Positions 1 to 6,321 of a stretch of 15,530 bases of DNA are shown one piece after another. Numbering within the stretch: position 1 is the first letter of the stretch; the number at the start of each line of letters is the position of its first letter. The stretch comes from an uncultured Lysobacterales bacterium (GTDB taxonomy: Bacteria > Pseudomonadota > Gammaproteobacteria > Xanthomonadales > SZUA-36). The notes under the pieces are model-generated. The model worked only from the letters and a program-made list of their open reading frames with translations. It did not search any database and was not told the DNA's origin. Position numbers and translations under genes: made by a program. Location: positions 1 to 15,530 of the forward strand of contig CALKKN010000227.1 in the NCBI GenBank assembly GCA_937995275.1, written 5' to 3'.

Positions 1-527
1 GATTCGCCCTCCTCCGATTCCGGCGGGTCGGCCGCGCCCCGGTCAGCGGGGGGCTCCGCGCCGGGCGCCGGGTTGCCGCCGATGATCGCCACCGGCGTCG
101 CGGCGCCGACGTTGGTCGCGGGGCTCATGGCCGCGATATGGCTGGCCAAGAGGATGTAGGTGCCGGCGCTGGCGGCGCGCGCGCCGGACGGCGCCACGTA
201 CGTCGCGACCGCGACCGGCGATGCCAGAATGGCCTTGATGATGTCGCGAGTCGAAGCGTCCAGGCCGCCCGGCGTGTCCAGGCGGATGATCACCAACTCC
301 GCGTCGCGCTCGGCGGCCTTGTCGAAAGAGCGGGTCAGGAAATCCCGGGTCGCCGGCCCGATCGGGCCCTCCACGTCCAGCACGATGGCGACGCGTTCGG
401 CCTCCGGTTCGGGTGCCGCCCCGGTTTCTTCCCCCGACGCCTCGCGCGCCCACAGAATGACGAGCAGCAACAACACCAGGACAACTGCCGCCTTTTTTAC
501 CGAACCGTCCGCGCCCGCTGAGTGCAC
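1..527 (-). CDS. NfeD/ClpP-class membrane serine protease (N-terminal part, runs off the left edge)
   Basis: This is the first 175 or so codons of a long-form NfeD protein, a membrane-bound ClpP-class serine protease linked in this family to membrane quality control. It starts at GTG 525-527, preceded by a perfect AGGAGG (533-538) five bases upstream. The translation opens with a hydrophobic signal or anchor segment (about residues 11-27, AAVVLVLLLLVILW). It then has the ClpP fold strand AIVLDVEGPIGPATRDFL and the oxyanion-loop motif LDTPGGLDAS. The catalytic serine lies in ARAASAGTYILLASHIAAM, followed by the family's NVGAATPV segment. The proline/glutamate-rich stretch just before the edge matches the variable linker seen after this motif in long NfeD proteins. 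The catalytic lysine and C-terminal NfeD domain lie outside the window. It is divergent from the CHAD gene. Confidence 0.9.
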   Translation of the reverse strand, partial: MHSAGADGSVKKAAVVLVLLLLVILWAREASGEETGAAPEPEAERVAIVLDVEGPIGPATRDFLTRSFDKAAERDAELVIIRLDTPGGLDASTRDIIKAILASPVAVATYVAPSGARAASAGTYILLASHIAAMSPATNVGAATPVAIIGGNPAPGAEPPADRGAADPPESEEGE

Positions 528-591
528 GCGTGCCTCCTGTTTGCGAACCTCTACATGCATTGTTATTGACCCGGGCGCTTTTTGCCATGTT

Positions 592-620
592 TTGAGTCAA
601 GCAAAATGGTGTGGTGCAAT
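592..620 (+). promoter_or_regulatory. Candidate sigma70 promoter for the CHAD/TVP38 operon, overlapping an inverted repeat
   Basis: TTGAGT (592-597), a 17-bp spacer and TGCAAT (615-620) resemble -35 and -10 boxes (4 of 6 matches each), with an extended -10 TG at 612-613. The -10 lies inside the inverted repeat GGTGC-AATTC-GCACC (613-627), and the -35 lies in TTGAGTCAA, an odd palindrome. Both could be operators. This is pattern matching only. Confidence 0.35.
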
Positions 621-663
621 TCGCACCCTGGGCCGGAATGGGTTGATGCAGGAGCCACTGAAC

Positions 664-1413
664 ATGCTGACAGACCGTGTCGCGCGCTCGGCCGAGAAGC
701 TCGAGCACCGCTACCGCGCCAGGCAGCTGCACGTGCTGCGCGTCAGCATACGCCGCATTCGTACCTTTCTGAAACACTCCGGGGGGCACCGGGCCCGGCG
801 GCTGCGCAAGACGTGGGGTGCATTCGCCGCGGTGACCAGCGAGGCCCGCGACTGGGACGTGTTCTGCACAACGGCGCGCACACGGCTTCCCGCGGACGAT
901 TACCAGGCCTTTCGCCGCCTGAACCGCAAGCGGCTGCGGGCCAGCCACCTGGCGGTCAAGACGCTGGTCGCCTCGGCGCGCTGGAACCGCCACATGCGGG
1001 AATGGCGCGCCTACCTGGAACGCACCGCGCACCATGCCGAGCCCGGGGACCGGGAGCCACGCACGCTCGAAACTGCGCTGGCCAGGGCGGGCGCCGCCCT
1101 GGCGCTCGCCACGGAGGTCAATGACGACCGCGCCTGGCACAAGTTCCGCATCACCGTCAAGGAGACGCGCTACATCGCCGAGGCCACCCACCCCCGATCG
1201 CCCCACGTGCGGCAGGTGATCGCCACCTGCAAGGCGCTGCAGGAGACGCTGGGCGCCTGGCACGATACAGTCGTTCAGCTGCAGCTGCTCGATGAGCTGG
1301 AAATGGACCCGGTGCACAGACGGCTGCGAACGGCCATTCGACGCGGGAAGAAACTGGCTCTGTCACAAACTCGCGCTATGCTGACGGCACAGTCCGTTTT
1401 CGTGCCGACCTGA
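664..1413 (+). CDS. CHAD-domain protein (polyphosphate-binding type)
   Basis: A 249-residue protein made almost entirely of a CHAD domain, the conserved histidine alpha-helical domain that binds polyphosphate in characterised members. The first helical half shows the typical HVLRVSIRRIRTFL (His23, Arg30-Arg33). The second half shows HKFRITVKETRYIAEA (His159, Lys160, Arg162, Lys166, Arg169). The conserved LQETLGAWHD follows at about 192-201. There is no CYTH triphosphatase domain, so it is a stand-alone CHAD rather than a fused enzyme. I chose ATG 664 because AGGAG (650-654) sits nine bases upstream; the in-frame ATG at 646 has no good ribosome site. Its TGA overlaps the ATG of the next gene by one base, so the two are probably translationally coupled. 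The family match is clear; the cellular role is not known from sequence. Confidence 0.88.
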   Translation: MLTDRVARSAEKLEHRYRARQLHVLRVSIRRIRTFLKHSGGHRARRLRKTWGAFAAVTSEARDWDVFCTTARTRLPADDYQAFRRLNRKRLRASHLAVKTLVASARWNRHMREWRAYLERTAHHAEPGDREPRTLETALARAGAALALATEVNDDRAWHKFRITVKETRYIAEATHPRSPHVRQVIATCKALQETLGAWHDTVVQLQLLDELEMDPVHRRLRTAIRRGKKLALSQTRAMLTAQSVFVPT

Positions 1414-2135
1414 TGCGCTCACTGTTGAGGAATCCCCGGTTCCTGCTCGGCCTCCTGCTGCTGGCCGTGGTGTTCATCGCGCTGGCGACGGTGCCGGTGG
1501 AATCGCTGCTGCGGGCGGTGCAGGACTGGGCGGAGACCAGCGGCCCGTGGGCCCTGCTGCTGGTCACCGGCGCACTGGTCGTCGGCATCCTGCTGCTGTT
1601 GCCTTCCTCGCTGATGATGATGCTGGCCGGATTCCTGTTCGGCCCGCTGTGGGGCCTGGCCGTCATCTGGGTGGCCGGACTGATCGCCTCGACTGTAGCT
1701 TTCTGGATCGCGCGCGGGCTGGCGCGGCCGTGGATCGAACGGCGGGTCCGTGGCAAAGGCTTTTTCGTGGCGATAGACCGCGCCATTGAACGCAAGGGCT
1801 TCCTGGTGGTTCTGCTCACCCGCCTGGTCATGTTGCTCCCTTACCAGGTCCTGAACTACACCCTCGGCCTGACCGGGGTCGGGTTCCGCGCCTACCTGCT
1901 GGGTACGAACCTCGGCATGCTCCCCCCGATGTTCCTGTTCGTGTACCTGGGATCCTCGGCCGCCGACCTGGCGGCGGTGCTGGACGGTCGGGTCAGCCTG
2001 GACCGCAGCGAGGTGGTGGTGGCGCTGGCGGGATTCGCCGCAGTCATCGGGGTCGTGGCTCTGATCATCCGGTCGGCCAGCCGTGTGCTGCGCGAAGAGT
2101 TGCAGGCCGCCTCGAAATCGCCTCCCGGATCATAG
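1413..2135 (+). CDS. TVP38/TMEM64 (DedA-like, SNARE-associated) membrane protein
   Basis: A 240-residue integral membrane protein. Hydrophobic segments lie at about 10-27, 47-63, 71-101, 130-145, 161-180 and 202-219. Family signatures are the re-entrant motif GFLFGPLWGLAVIWVAG with the following ASTVAFWIAR, and RLVMLLPYQVLNYTLGLTGV followed by GTNLGMLPPMFLFVYLGS. Members of this superfamily sit in the cytoplasmic membrane and are thought to move lipids or couple transport to the proton gradient; the substrate here cannot be told. The ATG overlaps the CHAD stop codon (TGATG) and has no Shine-Dalgarno of its own, which points to translational coupling. The last 71 bases overlap the 3' end of the convergent kinase gene. 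Confidence 0.9.
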   Translation: MRSLLRNPRFLLGLLLLAVVFIALATVPVESLLRAVQDWAETSGPWALLLVTGALVVGILLLLPSSLMMMLAGFLFGPLWGLAVIWVAGLIASTVAFWIARGLARPWIERRVRGKGFFVAIDRAIERKGFLVVLLTRLVMLLPYQVLNYTLGLTGVGFRAYLLGTNLGMLPPMFLFVYLGSSAADLAAVLDGRVSLDRSEVVVALAGFAAVIGVVALIIRSASRVLREELQAASKSPPGS

Positions 2136-3678
2136 CCGCCGCCCGAGCCGGGTCCGTTGTGTGCTGCAGCGACACGGTGATCCGCCGCTCCCGCTCGGTC
2201 AGCGGATCGTGGTGCGTCAGCTGGTGCTCCAATACGACCACGTCCGCGTCGGAAGCGTCGCCCCCCCGCCGCATGCGGTCGCGGACACGCGCGCGCAGGA
2301 TGGGTTCGGGCGCGGCGCAGTGGACGATCAAGGGACGCGCTCCGGTCGCCTCCGCCAGTTCCAGGAAGGCGGCACGATGCCGCTCCCGGAGGAAACTCGC
2401 GTCGACCAGCATGTCGAAACCGGCGCGTAAACCCGTTTCGCAGTGCCGCGCCAGGACCGCGTAGGTGCGGTCCGTGACGTCCGCGGCGTACAGCCCGGCC
2501 TCGATCCCGCCCGGCTCCTTCAGCCGCCCAGCCAGTCCGGGCAGGCGCTTGCGCTCCAGGTCACTGCGTACCCGCAGCGCCGGCAGGCCGCCCAGCAGCC
2601 GCTCGCTGAACCAGGTCTTGCCGGAGCCGGACAGCCCATGCATCAGGTACAGCGCGGGCGGCGGCGTGTCGACGAGCTCCGAGGCCAGTTCCACATAGCG
2701 CTCCGCCCCCTGGCGAAAACTGCGGGTGCCGGGCTGGACGGCCGGGCGCTGCTGCTCGCGGATCGACAGCACCAACGCGCGCACCACGCTGCGGGAGGTG
2801 AGGTAAAAGCGCAGCACCGCGAGGCTGCCGTAATCGCCCGTCTCTTCGAGCCACGCACTGAGCACCGCGTAGCCGAGATCCCTGCGCCCGCGCGCCATCA
2901 GGTCCATGGCCAGGAATGCCGTGTCGTTGGCGATGTCGATCCAGCGCAGTTCGGCGTTGAACTCGATGGCGTCGAACATCACGAATTCCCCGTCCATCCA
3001 CAGCAGGTTTTCCAGGTGCAGATCGCCGTGGCATTCGCGCACGGCGCCCTGACGGGCCCGCTCCGCAAAGGCCGGCGCCAGCGCCTCGGACTGGCACCGC
3101 GTCCAGTCCTCGATTACGGCCAGCTGCTGCTGCGCCACGTCGCTGAACGCGGCTGGATCGAGGTGGGTGAAGTTGTTGCGGGCCGGCTTGCTGGCGCGCT
3201 GTACCTCGTAGTCGGCGTCGACCGGGCTGCGCGACGCCAGGCTGTTGTGGAAACGGGCGATTGCGAAGGCCAGCGAATGCGCCTCCTCCAGGCCGAAGCG
3301 GCCCGCCTGCAGGCACCGGTCCAGCCGCGCCGCGTGGGGGAACTGGCGCATGCGCACCGCGTATTCGACGGCCGGTTCGCTGCCGACCCGGAACCCGTCC
3401 CCGACGGCGGCGATGGGCACCACACCGAGATAAAGCCCGGCGGCGGTCCTCCGGTTCACCCGCAGCTCCTCCACGCAGTAACGCTGGCGCGCGTCGAGCG
3501 AGGAAAAGTCCAGAAAGCCGAGATCGACCGGCTTTTTTACCTTGTAGGCGAACTCGCCCGTGAGCAACACCCAGGAGATGTGCGTCTCGACCAGCTGGAT
3601 TGCGCCGACCGGGTGGGGATAGGCGGCCGGCCGCAGCAGGCCCTGTATCAGCGGCGGATGCTCTTTGGGCGCGTCCAT
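2065..3678 (-). CDS. Bifunctional APH-type phosphotransferase / P-loop (AAA_33) kinase
   Basis: A 537-residue two-domain protein. The N-terminal half is an aminoglycoside-phosphotransferase-like domain. It has the early HISWVLLTGEFAYKVKKPV, the catalytic loop ECHGDLHLENLLW (HGD at about 217-219) and the metal-binding aspartate in VMFDAIEF. The C-terminal half is a P-loop kinase with Walker A GLSGSGKT (348-355) and RSDLERKRL downstream, as in AAA_33 or polynucleotide-kinase-like proteins. This fusion is a known family of unknown substrate. Despite the name, nothing suggests antibiotic resistance. I start at ATG 3676-3678, one base after the stop of the Mut7-C gene (TGA-A-ATG). The upstream in-frame ATG at 3720 would overlap that gene by 41 bases and has a GAGGG directly abutting it. 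The stop lies inside the convergent TVP38 gene. Confidence 0.85.
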   Translation of the reverse strand: MDAPKEHPPLIQGLLRPAAYPHPVGAIQLVETHISWVLLTGEFAYKVKKPVDLGFLDFSSLDARQRYCVEELRVNRRTAAGLYLGVVPIAAVGDGFRVGSEPAVEYAVRMRQFPHAARLDRCLQAGRFGLEEAHSLAFAIARFHNSLASRSPVDADYEVQRASKPARNNFTHLDPAAFSDVAQQQLAVIEDWTRCQSEALAPAFAERARQGAVRECHGDLHLENLLWMDGEFVMFDAIEFNAELRWIDIANDTAFLAMDLMARGRRDLGYAVLSAWLEETGDYGSLAVLRFYLTSRSVVRALVLSIREQQRPAVQPGTRSFRQGAERYVELASELVDTPPPALYLMHGLSGSGKTWFSERLLGGLPALRVRSDLERKRLPGLAGRLKEPGGIEAGLYAADVTDRTYAVLARHCETGLRAGFDMLVDASFLRERHRAAFLELAEATGARPLIVHCAAPEPILRARVRDRMRRGGDASDADVVVLEHQLTHHDPLTERERRITVSLQHTTDPARAAAMIREAISRRPATLRAAHGWPTG

Positions 3679-3679
3679 T

Positions 3680-4483
3680 TCACCCACCGGCCGCTCCGCT
3701 ATCCGCTGCGGCCGCCACATCCCTCAGGACGCGCTGCACGCGCCGCATCATCTGCCGGTGGTGCGAACCTTTCCAGTAGACCTTGCGGCAATCGCGGCAC
3801 TGCCAGAACTGGTCGTAACGGGCCAGGATGGGGCGGTCCACGCGGTCGGCGAGTGTCGCCTTGTCCGCGGGCTCGATCGGGCCGTTGCAGTCCCGGCAAC
3901 GCGTGAATGGCTTCGCCTGCGACCCCAGCTGCAGGGACCGCAGCACTTCCGGTAACTGCCGCCCGAGCCGGTCGCTGCGCAGCCAGTACCCATGGGTAAC
4001 CCGGCTCTGTTTCAGGATGCCCACATCCCGCGTCAGGATGATCCGGCCCTCGGCCAGCGAGCAATCGATGATGGCCGCGTCGCCCCAGTCGGACCGGTAG
4101 AGGCTGTCGAAACCCAGCATCCTGAGGTCGCGCGCCAGTTTACCGAGGTGCACGTCGAGGACGAACCGCGGCTGCCGGAGCGGCGCCGGCCGCAACCGAA
4201 CGAGTGGGGAGATGTCCAGGCGCTCGAAAACCGGGTACACCGCGATGCGTTCGCCGCCCTGTAAGCGATAGCCGAACTTCACCGATTGCCCGTCCACCAG
4301 GACCAGGTCGATCGCCGTATGCGGCACGCCGATGGCCTGGATGACGTCCCGCACCGCGGGTGTGCCGTAAAAGGGCTGCATGAAGCTGACCTTGCGCCGG
4401 GCGGCCGGCAGAAAGTCGTTCAATTCCTCGTAAAAGCGAAACTCCGCCGAACGCGCCGGGCGCTCATGTGTATCTCCGGCCAA
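3680..4483 (-). CDS. Mut7-C RNase domain protein with N-terminal ubiquitin-like domain
   Basis: A 267-residue protein. Residues 13-95 match the Mut7-C-associated ubiquitin-like (beta-grasp) domain, including AEFRFYEELNDFL and SVKFGYRLQGGERIAVYPVFE. Residues 105-250 form the Mut7-C RNase domain (PIN-like). It contains RFVLDVHLGKLARDLRMLGFD (Asp110), GDAAI (Asp135) and ILTRDVGIL (Asp153), candidate acidic metal ligands. Paired CRDC motifs (Cys196/199 and Cys229/232) form a zinc ribbon. Length and order fit the family; the RNA target is unknown. The only in-frame start before the ubiquitin-like domain is TTG at 4481-4483, two bases after an AGGG, so the start is weakly supported and may depend on translation from the cytochrome gene, which ends five bases upstream. 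The kinase gene follows with one intervening base. Confidence 0.85.
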   Translation of the reverse strand: MAGDTHERPARSAEFRFYEELNDFLPAARRKVSFMQPFYGTPAVRDVIQAIGVPHTAIDLVLVDGQSVKFGYRLQGGERIAVYPVFERLDISPLVRLRPAPLRQPRFVLDVHLGKLARDLRMLGFDSLYRSDWGDAAIIDCSLAEGRIILTRDVGILKQSRVTHGYWLRSDRLGRQLPEVLRSLQLGSQAKPFTRCRDCNGPIEPADKATLADRVDRPILARYDQFWQCRDCRKVYWKGSHHRQMMRRVQRVLRDVAAAADSGAAGG

Positions 4484-4487
4484 GACC

Positions 4488-4973
4488 CTACTTGGTCAGG
4501 TAGTAGCCGCGATAGTATTCCGGCTGCAGCTTGGTGTACTGCGCGTGCAGGAACTCCACGAGGTCGATGAGTTCCGCCACGGTCATCTGCTCCCCGTAAT
4601 AGGGCATCGGCGAGATGATGACCTCACGTTCGGCCTGCTTGAGCATCGCCTTGTATTTCGGGGAAATGATGTGATCCGGGTTCACCACGGCCGTGAGCAG
4701 TTCACCGTAGTTTTTCACCCGGTAGACCTCGCCTCCGATCTCCATGATGAATGGCGGCTCAAACTCGGTCTCCGGGAACTCGATCTCCGGAATGGTGTGG
4801 CAGCCGTGACAGTTGAAGTCGACGAAAACCTGCTCACCCTGCGCGATGTCGCCTTGGGGCAGCACGAATCCCTTGACGGGCTTCCCCTCTTCGGTGCAGG
4901 CAGCAAGGGCCAGCAGGGTGACGATCGCGAACATGACGGCAAAGCCGATTGTGGAGCTTTTTCCAATAGACAT
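4488..4973 (-). CDS. Monohaem c-type cytochrome, probable lipoprotein
   Basis: A 161-residue exported cytochrome c. An N-terminal hydrophobic helix (about 10-25) ends in the lipobox LALAAC, so Cys26 is the likely lipidated residue and the protein would sit on the periplasmic face of a membrane. The single haem-binding motif is CHGCH (Cys55, Cys58, His59). Met123 in SPMPYYGEQMT is a good candidate sixth ligand, followed by the closing helix AELIDLVEFLHAQY typical of class I c cytochromes. The redox partner cannot be identified. ATG at 4971-4973 is preceded by AAGGGAGGG with about five bases of spacing. The stop TAG is five bases before the TTG of the Mut7-C gene, so the two are probably co-transcribed even though their products lie in different compartments. 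Confidence 0.88.
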   Translation of the reverse strand: MSIGKSSTIGFAVMFAIVTLLALAACTEEGKPVKGFVLPQGDIAQGEQVFVDFNCHGCHTIPEIEFPETEFEPPFIMEIGGEVYRVKNYGELLTAVVNPDHIISPKYKAMLKQAEREVIISPMPYYGEQMTVAELIDLVEFLHAQYTKLQPEYYRGYYLTK

Positions 4974-5043
4974 GACGACCCTCCCTTGCCAGAAGAGACA
5001 GGTTCAGTCTGCTGGATTCGGATTGCAGGCGCGATGCGCTGGA

Positions 5044-5382
5044 TCAAGAACCGGGTGATTCGTCCAGGCTGACCAGTTCGATGCGAAACATCATCGGGGC
5101 GTTGGCCGGGATGATGTCTTCGACCTGCCGGGCGCCGTACGCCATGCCCGGGGGCAACAACAGCATCCTGGCACCGCCGGGCCGCATGCCCAGCACGCCC
5201 TCGTTCCAGCCACGCATCACGCCATCGGTGCCGATCACGAAGGAAACGGGTTGCCCCGCGCTTCGCGAGTCGTAAATCTCCCGCCCGCGTGTGCCTTTTT
5301 CGTCGAGCCAGCCGATGAAGTGGATTGTGGCCACCATGCCCTGTTCGGCGACCGGGCCCTGGCCGGGTTGCAGGTCCTTCAT
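5044..5382 (-). CDS. FKBP-type peptidyl-prolyl cis-trans isomerase
   Basis: A 112-residue single-domain FKBP that speeds cis-trans isomerisation of prolyl bonds. The core matches the family in order: MVATIHFIGWL, a D-S motif after a loop (IYDSR, Asp38), VSFVIG, VMRGWNEGV (Trp59 at the floor of the active site), GMRPGGARMLLLPPGMAYG (Tyr82) and IIPANAPMMFRIELVSL. There is no signal peptide, so it is presumably cytoplasmic. ATG 5380-5382 overlaps the stop of the upstream DUF3025 gene in an ATGA arrangement, which implies translational coupling; ATG 5386-5388, two codons earlier, is an equally possible start. The next gene begins after a 70-base gap in which I saw no clear promoter. Confidence 0.9.
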   Translation of the reverse strand: MKDLQPGQGPVAEQGMVATIHFIGWLDEKGTRGREIYDSRSAGQPVSFVIGTDGVMRGWNEGVLGMRPGGARMLLLPPGMAYGARQVEDIIPANAPMMFRIELVSLDESPGS

Positions 5383-6287
5383 CCGCATGCCGCCGGGGCC
5401 GGCCCGATGCTTTCGAGGCGATGCACCGGGGCCGGCACGAAAGCCACCGGCGGAGCCCGGAACACCGACCCGTCGCCGTAGAACGCGGCATCCTGTGCGC
5501 CGGCCCGCCACCAACCTGGAATACCGGCCAGCGGGACCGGGGACAGGTCGCCGGGGCGGTCACACAGGCCGGGTTCGCGCAGCCGTTCGCCGAGCAGCGC
5601 ATCCAGCCGGCCCGTGAAGTCCGGGCCCTCGATGGAGACCGGCGGTGCGTCGATGTTCAGAAGGAGCGTGTGCGCGGTAATGGACTTCCACGGTTCGAGA
5701 TACTTTTCCAGCAGCGCGTGGCCGCAGACGACGATACGCGTTTCGGAGCGCCAGGACCGGCGCAGGTCGACGAAGGCCGTCCGCCAATCGCGCCGCGCGA
5801 GCGCGTGCAGCAGGCCCCGGTTGCGGCTGACGAGGAGCGCGCCGCTCTCGTCGAGCAGGGTCAGCGCGTCCCGCCGCGGCCCCCGGCGGCCGTCGCGCTC
5901 CTGGTCCAGATGCCGGTAGTGCACAGCATTCAGCGCCGCCTTGAGGCGCGGCAGGCGGCACCAGGCCAGGGCGTTGAACAGGTCGTGCCAATTGTTCTCG
6001 CGCGTGCTGACCTCACCGGTTTCGAAAATCCGGCGTTCGTATTCCGACCCCGGCAGGGTCCCCGCCGGGACGAAACGCAACGGCGCGCCGCCCCCGCTGA
6101 CCGTTCCGTGCGTCAGCAGCCCGCTCAGCTGGGCCGGCGTCGGGAAAGAAGCCAAGTCCAGCCGCCGGAGCATCCCGCGATAGCCGTCCCAGCAGGGATG
6201 GCTCCAATCGCCGGGGATCCGGGAGCCCGGAAAATCGCGGCTGAGGCGCGGGCCGGGAGGCTGCTGCGCGTCGCTCCTACCGTTCAT
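5379..6287 (-). CDS. DUF3025 family protein with a REP-derived N-terminus
   Basis: A 302-residue protein that I recognise as DUF3025, a proteobacterial family of unknown function. Characteristic parts are WDGYRGMLRRLDLASFPTPAQLSGLL near the N-terminus, the central STRENNWHDLFNALAWCRLPRLKAALN and the LLDESGALLVSRN segment. The closing IPGWW and DAAFYGDGSVFRAP are also typical. No signal peptide or membrane helix is visible. The start is unsure: ATG 6285-6287 is used here, with ATG 6291-6293 and TTG 6297-6299 also in frame and none with a good ribosome site. Residues 3-18 are encoded by a REP-like unit (6233-6280), and another REP lies directly upstream, so the original start may have been rearranged. 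The 3' end overlaps the FKBP start by four bases. Confidence 0.78.
   Translation of the reverse strand: MNGRSDAQQPPGPRLSRDFPGSRIPGDWSHPCWDGYRGMLRRLDLASFPTPAQLSGLLTHGTVSGGGAPLRFVPAGTLPGSEYERRIFETGEVSTRENNWHDLFNALAWCRLPRLKAALNAVHYRHLDQERDGRRGPRRDALTLLDESGALLVSRNRGLLHALARRDWRTAFVDLRRSWRSETRIVVCGHALLEKYLEPWKSITAHTLLLNIDAPPVSIEGPDFTGRLDALLGERLREPGLCDRPGDLSPVPLAGIPGWWRAGAQDAAFYGDGSVFRAPPVAFVPAPVHRLESIGPAPAACG
6233..6280 (-). repeat. REP-like unit (variant) inside the DUF3025 coding start
   Basis: Read on the minus strand it begins GTAGGAGCGACGCGC and ends CTCAGCCGCGATT, the same ends as the other GTAG units here, but with a longer, imperfect middle. It is translated in frame as residues 3-18 or so of the DUF3025 protein. 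Confidence 0.6.
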
Positions 6288-6297
6288 CGACATCAAC

Positions 6298-6321
6298 AAT
6301 CGCGGCTGAAGCCGCTCCTAC
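6298..6321 (-). repeat. GTAG-type REP element between nadB and DUF3025
   Basis: The minus strand reads GTAGGAGCGGCTTCAGCCGCGATT in two parts: the tetranucleotide GTAG, then a GCGGCT/AGCCGC stem and CGATT. This is the form of repetitive extragenic palindromes. Its TAG (6320-6318) is the nadB stop codon. Confidence 0.8.

Noticed and set aside
43..1317. Long minus-strand open frame of 424 codons across the NfeD and CHAD region
   Set aside because: It is a different frame from NfeD and antisense to the CHAD gene; its translation is arginine/glycine-rich and matches no family. Long shadow frames are common in G+C-rich DNA.
2065..3678. Aminoglycoside resistance gene, because of the APH-like domain
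   Set aside because: The fusion with a P-loop kinase is a widespread housekeeping-type family, and there is no mobile element or resistance context.
2443..3906. 487-codon plus-strand open frame
   Set aside because: Antisense shadow of the APH/P-loop kinase and the end of the Mut7-C gene.
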